This document shows, piece by piece, positions 1 through 5,142 of a DNA stretch of 12,961 nucleotides. The position numbers and the translations under genes were made by a program. The stretch is from Holophagaceae bacterium UBA692 (lineage in GTDB: Bacteria; Acidobacteriota; Holophagae; Holophagales; Holophagaceae), in assembly GCA_002297665.1 (NCBI GenBank), contig DBMS01000028.1, positions 1-12,961 on the forward strand. The letters run 5' to 3'. The notes under the pieces are model-generated. The model was given only the letters and a program-made list of their open reading frames with translations, did not search any database and was not told where the DNA came from. Position 1 is the stretch's first letter; every line of letters begins with the position of its first letter.

Positions 1-160
1 CGCCGACGCCGACCCCGACGCCCACCCCTGCGCCGGCGCCGACGCCGACGCCGACCCCGACGCCGACGCCGATCCCGACGCCGACCCCTATGCCGACCCC
101 CACGCCGACCCCTACTCCTACCCCGACCCCGACACCGGCGCCAACCCCGGCTCCGGTTCC
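1..160 (+). repeat. Low-complexity Pro-Thr coding repeat
   Basis: A degenerate hexanucleotide repeat (ccgacg / ccgacc units) encodes alternating Pro-Thr, later Pro-Ala. It begins at the left window edge, so its total length is unknown. Such tracts can vary in copy number by slippage. Here the third codon position varies (cg, cc, ct), which points to selection on the peptide and not a recent expansion. Confidence 0.8.
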
Positions 161-1700
161 GACAGTCGCTCCGACCATCACGGGGCTCAACCGGCTCGCG
201 GGTCCCGTGGGCGCCGACATCGTCGTGACCGGGACCGGATTCACCTCGGTCCGGGCTGTCAGGTTCGCCGGCGTCCTGCTGCCTCCGGGCACCTATACCG
301 TGGCCGGGCCTGACCGCATCCTGCTTCGGATTCCGCCGGTGGCCCCGGCGACCTTGGCTCCCATCGAAGTGGAGACCGGGACCGGCCTGGCGCGAAGCGC
401 GCCGTTCCTGGTGTCGCTGGTGATCCAGGTGGATGCCATGGCCCCGTTGGAAGGTCCTCCGGGGACGGTGGTGACCGTGAAGGGAATGAACCTGGACCAT
501 GCCGGTCCCGTGATGAAGGACGGCGTGGCGATTCCGGACCAGATGCTCGTGGACGGGACGACGCTCCACTTCCCCATCCCCCCGGGCATGACCAGCGGCG
601 CGTTGAGGTTCCGGGCGGTTCCCGACGGTGCTTCGCCCACGCTTCCGGCGTTCACGGTGACCGTCCCGCCCGTGGAGCGGGTGGCCTTCCTGGACACCCC
701 CCTGGCTCCGAGGCGGGTCCAGCCCGGGGCCATGCCGTTCATGGATCCTGGAAATCCGGGCTTTGACCTCCTGGAATACCCTGCGGGGATGAGGACCCGG
801 CAGTATGGGATCCTGCATTTCCCCAAGGCGCCCCTTTTCCATAACTACGACCCGTTCCTGGACAACGTCCGTCCGGGTAGGCACACCGGGGCTTTCTGCA
901 CGCTCGCCCTGAAACTGCCCCAGGCATTCATGGAGGCGGTGCCGCGAACGCTCCGGGACAAGGTCCATGCCCTGGGACTGGCCGAGGACCGGGTGGACCT
1001 ATACTGCGTGAGCCAGGACATGCCGTACCTGGACGACGCCGGCTACCTGTTCCGGCCCCACTACTGGACCGACCCGGACGCCCCGGCCACCGTGACGGCC
1101 CCTGGCGCCTACAACGAGAACCGCACGGTGGAGGTGGGTCTGTTCGATGCCCCGGCGGCCATCCATTTCCAGGGTCACCGGCAGGACGACTTCTTCGCGG
1201 GCCCGGTGCACGTGCATGACGACGGCCATTCCGTCCTGTCCTCACCCGCTGGCGTCATGAACCTCCAAGGCCTTGACCACACCACCACCACGGCCTTCTG
1301 GACCCTGGTCCGCCTGGGGGACCGGGCGGCGGCGACCCTCCACCTGTTCCTGAACGACGCCGACCAGGCGGCCTTGAACCATCACGCGCAGACGACGAAA
1401 TCCGTGCGGAAGGTGTTCTGGACGGCGGCAGCCATGCCCGGCAATCCGGCCCTCCAGAAGCTCACGGCCCTGATGAGGCCCGTGGTCACCGCCGTCTACC
1501 CTGGGCCGGCCTTCTCCGGCCACCGGGATCTCCTCATCACGGGTTCGGGCTTCACGGGCGCCATGGGGGTGCGGCTGGGGACGGTTCCCGCGACCATCTT
1601 CAAGGTGCTGGGCGACAACCTCATCCTTGCGACCGTCCCCGCCTCGGTGGGCGGGCCCTGGGCCTGCACCGTCACCACGCCCCTGGGCGGGGAGGGCTAG
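3..1700 (+). CDS. Pro-Thr stalk protein with three IPT/TIG-like domains (5' partial)
   Basis: The reading frame is open from the first complete codon, and the ATG at 90 lies inside the Pro-Thr repeat, so the true start is upstream; 565 residues are visible. The first ~55 residues alternate Pro with Thr/Ala, a flexible linker or wall-spanning stalk. Two IPT/TIG-like beta-sandwich segments follow at roughly nt 171-420 and 420-660; the first holds the typical 'G-x-x-I-V-V-T-G-T-G-F' strand. A ~270-residue middle part (nt ~670-1480) is unrecognised; it is rich in His and Asp and includes an 'HVHDDGH' stretch. A third TIG-like segment (nt ~1480-1697, 'LLITGSGFTG') ends the protein abruptly. TIG domains are usually extracellular adhesion or carbohydrate-binding folds, so a secreted or surface protein is likely, but the signal peptide is outside the window. 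It converges on the respiratory operon and is probably unrelated to it. Confidence 0.8.
   Translation, partial: PTPTPTPTPAPAPTPTPTPTPTPIPTPTPMPTPTPTPTPTPTPTPAPTPAPVPTVAPTITGLNRLAGPVGADIVVTGTGFTSVRAVRFAGVLLPPGTYTVAGPDRILLRIPPVAPATLAPIEVETGTGLARSAPFLVSLVIQVDAMAPLEGPPGTVVTVKGMNLDHAGPVMKDGVAIPDQMLVDGTTLHFPIPPGMTSGALRFRAVPDGASPTLPAFTVTVPPVERVAFLDTPLAPRRVQPGAMPFMDPGNPGFDLLEYPAGMRTRQYGILHFPKAPLFHNYDPFLDNVRPGRHTGAFCTLALKLPQAFMEAVPRTLRDKVHALGLAEDRVDLYCVSQDMPYLDDAGYLFRPHYWTDPDAPATVTAPGAYNENRTVEVGLFDAPAAIHFQGHRQDDFFAGPVHVHDDGHSVLSSPAGVMNLQGLDHTTTTAFWTLVRLGDRAAATLHLFLNDADQAALNHHAQTTKSVRKVFWTAAAMPGNPALQKLTALMRPVVTAVYPGPAFSGHRDLLITGSGFTGAMGVRLGTVPATIFKVLGDNLILATVPASVGGPWACTVTTPLGGEG
1697..1700. other. Shared CTAG: overlapping stop codons of convergent genes
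   Basis: The plus-strand gene stops with TAG at 1698-1700 and the minus-strand NRDE gene stops with TAG at 1699-1697. Both stops lie in the same CTAG palindrome, so the two coding regions overlap by 4 nt. There is no room for a separate terminator between them, and I see no clear hairpin plus T-tract on either side. Confidence 0.9.
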
Positions 1701-2419
1701 ATCCGCTCGCCCCCGGGGCCGAAGCGGCGCTCCTCGAAGAGGACCGCGCCGGCCTTGTCCCGGGCCAGAACCGTGGAGGCCCGTGTTCCGTAGGCCTCGG
1801 ACTGGACGAAGATCGCCGAGAGCAGGCGCTCCCACTCCAGGGAGACGCCGGTGGCGGGGAGGCGTTCGTCGGGGACGATCTCCCGGTCCGCCAGGATCCC
1901 GAAGCAGGGCTCCAGGGCGGGAAGGGCGGCCAGGGCGAGGGCGAAGCGCTTCCGGGCGGTGGCCAGCTTGGGCCAGGGGGTGTCCAGGAGATGGTTGGAC
2001 ACGCCGTACACGCCGGGTTCCAGGCGGCGGGCGCCGCCGTCGCGGTTGGATCGGTACCAGAGGCTTTCGGCGTCTGCGAGCAGCAGGTTGAAGCCGGAAT
2101 GGAGGGAGCCGTCGATGGCGGCGGCGAATTCGCCGGGAGAACGGTCCCCCAGGAGGAAGTCCCGGGTGAGGTGGCCCCGGGAGAGGCTGCCCTTGGGCAC
2201 GCCCGGTTCACGAACGTTGGTGACGGCGGCGAATCGGCCGTCCTGCCGTATGCCCAGCCAGGTGCCCCCCGCCTCGAGGTCCCGTCCGGCCGTGATCCGG
2301 GGATCCTCGGGCCAGGGGCCCGCGGGGGCGCTGGGACGGGCGTGGAACTCGTCACGGTTGGCGGCCACCACCAGGGGAAAGCGGGGGTGGGCCTGCCACG
2401 CGACGAGGACCAGGCACAT
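1697..2419 (-). CDS. NRDE/TANGO2-family protein
   Basis: This 240-aa protein begins MCLVLVAW and has the family signature AANRDEF at residues 19-25, including the N-R-D-E tetrad, followed by a conserved GG-x-W-L-G segment. Length matches the NRDE/TANGO2 family, an Ntn-hydrolase-like fold with Cys2 near the N terminus. The start at 2419 is chosen because MC-L/I is the family N terminus and because this ATG overlaps the ccoS stop by one base (TGATG); a longer frame to 2521 would run inside ccoS. Members of this family (eukaryotic TANGO2/HRG-9, bacterial HtpA) have been linked to haem trafficking, though other roles are proposed. As last gene of an operon full of haem proteins and directly behind ccoS, a haem-handling role is plausible but inferred. 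No signal peptide, so it is probably cytoplasmic. Confidence 0.88.
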   Translation of the reverse strand: MCLVLVAWQAHPRFPLVVAANRDEFHARPSAPAGPWPEDPRITAGRDLEAGGTWLGIRQDGRFAAVTNVREPGVPKGSLSRGHLTRDFLLGDRSPGEFAAAIDGSLHSGFNLLLADAESLWYRSNRDGGARRLEPGVYGVSNHLLDTPWPKLATARKRFALALAALPALEPCFGILADREIVPDERLPATGVSLEWERLLSAIFVQSEAYGTRASTVLARDKAGAVLFEERRFGPGGERI

Positions 2420-2604
2420 CAGTCCTTGACCTCGCGCCTGCCCTTCTTGGGATTGAAATCCTCGAGCATGCGGAACTTCACGCCCTCGACGTCCTTGAAC
2501 TGGCCGTCGCGGATGGCCCAAAGGGCGAAGAGGACGAAGCCCGCGGCGAACGCGAGGCCCACGGCGGTGAAGACGATGATGAGGGTCCAGTTGGGATGGT
2601 CCAT
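2419..2604 (-). CDS. ccoS: cbb3-type oxidase assembly protein CcoS
   Basis: A 61-aa protein with one N-terminal membrane helix (about residues 8-29) and then the CcoS-type segment W-A-x-R-D-G-Q-F-x-D-x-E-G (29-41), followed by a charged tail. CcoS is a small assembly factor needed for cofactor (haem b and copper) insertion into the CcoN subunit of cbb3 oxidases. A ribosome-binding site AAGGA lies 6 nt before the ATG and overlaps the stop codon of the preceding gene. It is separated from ccoN by ten genes of the same operon, which shows that the operon carries its own maturation function. The usual companions ccoG, ccoH and ccoI are not in the window. Confidence 0.88.
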   Translation of the reverse strand: MDHPNWTLIIVFTAVGLAFAAGFVLFALWAIRDGQFKDVEGVKFRMLEDFNPKKGRREVKD

Positions 2605-2613
2605 GGCAGATCC

Positions 2614-2787
2614 TTAATTCGCCACGAGGAACAGGTCGAACTTCCAGGCCAGCACCAGGGGCACGAAGAGCATCAGGAAGAAGAAGACGAGCATCTTCAC
2701 CAGGAAGGGGTTCTCCTGGAGGATCTTCCGGAGGGAGACGGGAGGTTCCTCGCCTTCGGGGCGGGGGGTTTCGAGGGGTTCGGTCAT
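2614..2787 (-). CDS. 57-aa single-helix membrane protein
   Basis: I do not recognise this protein. It has a polar, Pro/Glu-rich N terminus (residues 1-17), a short basic stretch (SLRKILQENP), and a strongly hydrophobic helix rich in Phe, Leu and Val at about residues 28-48, ending FDLFLVAN. It carries no Cys or haem motif. The start is supported by a strong Shine-Dalgarno (GAGGAG, 6 nt before ATG) that overlaps the stop codon of the gene before it, and its own stop (TAA) overlaps the ribosome-binding site of ccoS. This tight packing, together with a clean helix, argues for a real gene. A structural or assembly subunit of the oxidase or cytochrome b complex is likely, comparable in size to CcoQ or to the small Pet subunits, but I cannot assign it. 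Confidence 0.72.
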   Translation of the reverse strand: MTEPLETPRPEGEEPPVSLRKILQENPFLVKMLVFFFLMLFVPLVLAWKFDLFLVAN

Positions 2788-2797
2788 GGGCGGCTCC

Positions 2798-2932
2798 TCA
2801 CTTCTCGGCCACTTCGCCGAACAGGGCGACGAGGTAGAGCAGTCCGAAGAAGAACAGGTAGAAGAGCAGGTAGCGGAGCATCACCACGTAGTCCTTGGCC
2901 TGGGGCTCGGCCTTCTTGGCGGGGGTGGCCAT
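2798..2932 (-). CDS. 44-aa single-helix membrane protein
   Basis: An unrecognised small protein. Residues 1-14 are polar and Lys/Ala-rich. Residues 15-38 form one hydrophobic helix dominated by Leu, Phe and Tyr, and the end is GEVAEK. The ATG follows the MvhD stop by one base and is preceded by GGAGG at 6 nt spacing, a strong ribosome-binding site. No redox motif is visible. The Tyr/Phe-rich helix and position inside the operon suggest a peripheral transmembrane subunit of the respiratory complex, as seen for small subunits that wrap cytochrome b or CcoN cores; this is inference from context only. Confidence 0.7.
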   Translation of the reverse strand: MATPAKKAEPQAKDYVVMLRYLLFYLFFFGLLYLVALFGEVAEK

Positions 2933-2933
2933 C

Positions 2934-3338
2934 CTAGTCCTCCAGCACGGGTTTGGCGTCCAGGCCGGCCTTGAAGGCCGCCAGGGCTTCCAGGAAGGCC
3001 ACGCGGTCCTTCATGGTCACGAAGAACATGCCCACCTTGCGGCGGTCGGTGGTCTTGCGGAGCTTGGGGTTGCGCTTGCCTTCGAGGCGCTCGCGGATCA
3101 TGAGGTTGCCGGTGCGGTAGTGGCAGTCGCCGATGGCGCAGCCGCACACGAAGGTGGCGTCGGCGCCGTTGGCCAGGGCCGCCTCCATGAGGGTGGGCTT
3201 GACCATCCCGGAGCAGGGCACGACGACGAACCTGGTCTCCGGGTCGTCCAGGAGCGCCTTGTGCTCGTCCAGCATGCGCTCGACGGGAAGGCTGCGCTCG
3301 CACACGAAACCGATGATGGTGCGCTTGGGTTCGGACAT
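2934..3338 (-). CDS. MvhD-family hydrogenase-type iron-sulfur protein
   Basis: A 134-aa protein with the MvhD (methyl-viologen-reducing hydrogenase delta) signatures: PCSGMVKP at 41-48 and VCGCAIGDCHYRTGN at 64-78. Five cysteines are visible: C13, C42, C65, C67 and C72. Family members bind a [2Fe-2S] cluster and pass electrons between partner redox proteins, for example between hydrogenase and heterodisulfide reductase (HdrA), or form the C-terminal part of QmoB. The family usually has a C-x-x-C pair near the N terminus; here the pattern is C13-E-R-S16, so the second Cys is missing. The ATG follows the TGA of the cytochrome b-ferredoxin gene with no gap, which suggests a direct partner. No HdrA-like or hydrogenase gene is in the window, so the electron acceptor is unknown. 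No signal peptide; cytoplasmic side. Confidence 0.85.
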   Translation of the reverse strand: MSEPKRTIIGFVCERSLPVERMLDEHKALLDDPETRFVVVPCSGMVKPTLMEAALANGADATFVCGCAIGDCHYRTGNLMIRERLEGKRNPKLRKTTDRRKVGMFFVTMKDRVAFLEALAAFKAGLDAKPVLED

Positions 3339-4571
3339 TCAGGCTCCCTTCTTGACGAGGGCCAGGAGGTCGGCCTCCAGGGTCTTGGAGTGCAGTTCGG
3401 GCAGCTCGATGGCCTGGAAGGGGCAGGCCCCCACGCAGATGCCGCATTCGCTGCACCGGGCCGCCTGCACCACGGCGATCTGCTTGAACTTGCTGCCCGG
3501 GGCCCGGTCCACCATGGTGATGGCCTCGAAGGGGCAGTCCAGGCTGCAGAAGGTGCAGCCCGTGCACTTGGCCTCGATGACCTCGGCGATGTTGGCGCGG
3601 CGGTCCTTGGGATAGAAGGGCGCCACGCACAGCAGGACCGTGGATCCGCCCAGGATCAGCCAGGTCCAGGTGGTGCCCACGTTCTGGACGAGCCAGTAGG
3701 GGAACATGTACCAGGCATCGTAGCGGATGGTCTCCACCAGGGTGCCGATCTGGGCCGGGGCGTCGCTGGCGATGTAGGCGGCCTGGGCGGCGATGCGCGG
3801 GTCGTGGCCGTACTTGGCCAGGAGCTCGTGGGTGATGTTGATGGCCGGCAGGGTGCCCGCGGCCAGGAGGATGAAGCCCAGCAGCAGGAAGTTGGTGGCC
3901 CGGCTGGGGGTGACCACGGGCTCCTTGAGGCGGATGAAGTGCATCCACACCAGGAAGAAGATGAACACGGCCCCGCCCACGTGGAAGAACAGGAAGCGGG
4001 TGAGGGTGTAGTCGGTGATGCCCTCGCCGCCCACCAGGAAGGTCGACAGGGCCGATCCGATGACGGGCACCCCGTCGAAGAGGTGCTGGGTGGCCACGAC
4101 GATGTAGTAGGCGCGGGCGTCCCACACCAGGAGATAGCCGGACAGCCCCACGAAGAGCACGAAGACAAGCAGGCCCACGCCGGTGACCCAGGGCAGCCAG
4201 CGCCAGGCGCGGTGCCGGTCCGTGAAGTAGACGCGGAACATGTGCAGGAGGGTGACGATCATCATGGCCGCCGCGCCCCAGCGGTGGATGCCCCGCACCA
4301 CCGCGCCGTAGGGGATGCCCGCCGCCAGGTTGACGGGGTCGCCCGGGGTGGGCAGGGCTGAGATGTAATTGACGCTGGACCAGGCCCGGTCGAGGGTGGG
4401 GATGTAGTACATCCACAGCAGGATCCCCGAGAAGATGAGGAACCAGAACGTGTAGAGGGGGAGCGCCCCGTGGAAGTACAGGGGGTTGTGCTCCTGGGTG
4501 GTGAGGAAGTTGACCAGCTTCTCGAAGCTGACGGTGAGGCTCTTGGTGAGGCGCAGGAATTTCCGGTACAT
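3339..4571 (-). CDS. Cytochrome b fused to a C-terminal 2x[4Fe-4S] ferredoxin domain
   Basis: 410 aa. The N-terminal part is a bc-type cytochrome b: helix B has H96 and H110, helix D has H197 and H211, both pairs with 13 residues between as in bc1, so both b haems should bind. GYLLVWD at 145-151 matches the conserved GY-x-L-x-W segment. The usual PEWY quinol-site motif is replaced by DAWY (285-288). The C-terminal membrane part is short, one or two helices to about residue 320, less than subunit IV or a full bc1 cytochrome b. Residues 332-390 form a ferredoxin domain with two complete C-x2-C-x2-C-x3-C-P motifs (C336, 339, 342, 346 and C373, 376, 379, 383). The start at 4571 (MYRKFL) gives a normal N terminus with a GGGGA ribosome-binding site; the longer frame to 4667 runs into the upstream gene. 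It probably moves electrons between membrane quinol and cytoplasmic iron-sulfur carriers. Confidence 0.9.
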   Translation of the reverse strand: MYRKFLRLTKSLTVSFEKLVNFLTTQEHNPLYFHGALPLYTFWFLIFSGILLWMYYIPTLDRAWSSVNYISALPTPGDPVNLAAGIPYGAVVRGIHRWGAAAMMIVTLLHMFRVYFTDRHRAWRWLPWVTGVGLLVFVLFVGLSGYLLVWDARAYYIVVATQHLFDGVPVIGSALSTFLVGGEGITDYTLTRFLFFHVGGAVFIFFLVWMHFIRLKEPVVTPSRATNFLLLGFILLAAGTLPAINITHELLAKYGHDPRIAAQAAYIASDAPAQIGTLVETIRYDAWYMFPYWLVQNVGTTWTWLILGGSTVLLCVAPFYPKDRRANIAEVIEAKCTGCTFCSLDCPFEAITMVDRAPGSKFKQIAVVQAARCSECGICVGACPFQAIELPELHSKTLEADLLALVKKGA

Positions 4572-4579
4572 GTCGTCCC

Positions 4580-4846
4580 CTACTGGTCCAGGGTAGTGCT
4601 CTGCTTGCGCAGGTAGGCGGCGCCCACTTCGGCCAGCGCCGCGACCACGAAGGCCCAGCCCAGCCACTTGACCACGTCGAATTCGTGGAAGGGTTCCTTG
4701 TTGGTGGTCTCCATGCGCAGTTGCGCGGGCACCGGCACGCCCGGGGGCGGGCCCACCTCGGTGAGCACGCTGTGCAGCAGGAAGTACCCGAAGACGCCGA
4801 GGCCGGTCAGCAGGAAGATCACACCGAAGATGGGTCGCTTGCGCAT
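4580..4846 (-). CDS. 88-aa two-helix membrane protein
   Basis: An unrecognised protein. A basic N terminus (MRKRP) precedes a first helix at about 6-30. A Pro-rich loop follows with GPPPGVPVPAQLR, and a second helix runs at about 61-82. The tail is short and polar, and no haem or iron-sulfur motif is visible. I prefer the ATG at 4846, which lies 4 nt after the upstream stop with AAGG 8 nt before it. An alternative ATG at 4864 adds six residues (MTKVEP), overlaps the upstream gene by 14 nt and has no clear ribosome-binding site. Between two cytochrome b genes, it is most likely a membrane subunit of the same complex. Confidence 0.72.
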   Translation of the reverse strand: MRKRPIFGVIFLLTGLGVFGYFLLHSVLTEVGPPPGVPVPAQLRMETTNKEPFHEFDVVKWLGWAFVVAALAEVGAAYLRKQSTTLDQ

Positions 4847-4850
4847 GGGC

Positions 4851-5141
4851 TCAACCTTGGTCATGTTCGTCGCGTTTCAGGAAAAGGCGGTCGGCGATTC
4901 GGTCGAGGAGGGGGCGGGGCCGGGTGATGCGGCCCCGGGCCTTCTCTTCCGCGTAGACCACCACGGCCAGGGAGGTCATGAGGAGCAGGAAGCCCGTGAG
5001 GGCCGCCAGGATGCCGGCGTAGGTGCCCGGGGTGGGGGCGGCCTTGAAGGCGTTCCAGCGGCCGAAGGTGACGCTGAGCGCCCCCACCGCCAGGACCGCC
5101 CCGGTCCACTTGCACGCCTGGATCTGCCGGAGGGAATACAT
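4851..5141 (-). CDS. 96-aa two-helix membrane protein
   Basis: An unrecognised protein. Two hydrophobic segments at about residues 12-28 and 41-63 are separated by a short Gly/Pro loop and followed by a charged, Arg-rich cytoplasmic-type tail (about 64-96) that contains RPRPLLDRIADRLF and ends in Asp/Glu/His residues. A single Cys (C10) and no haem motif are present. The ATG is one base after the stop of the 524-aa cytochrome b gene and has GGGAG 6 nt upstream, which makes the start secure. The position between the two cytochrome b genes suggests a linker or accessory subunit; it does not resemble PetD (subunit IV) or a c1-type cytochrome. Confidence 0.75.
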   Translation of the reverse strand: MYSLRQIQACKWTGAVLAVGALSVTFGRWNAFKAAPTPGTYAGILAALTGFLLLMTSLAVVVYAEEKARGRITRPRPLLDRIADRLFLKRDEHDQG

Positions 5142-5142
5142 G

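Noticed and set aside
1..160. CRISPR array or regulatory repeat
   Set aside because: The repeat is a short in-frame Pro-Thr codon tract with no spacer structure.
2895..4361. Long plus-strand frame opposite the cytochrome b-ferredoxin and MvhD genes
   Set aside because: Its translation is Gly/His/Glu/Ala-rich low complexity without domains; it is the antisense shadow expected in GC-rich coding DNA, and the minus frames hold clear redox motifs.
4572..4667. Extended N terminus of the cytochrome b-ferredoxin protein to 4667
   Set aside because: The added 32 residues are Gly/Arg-rich and overlap the 88-aa gene; MYRKFL at 4571 has a ribosome-binding site and fits cytochrome b N termini.
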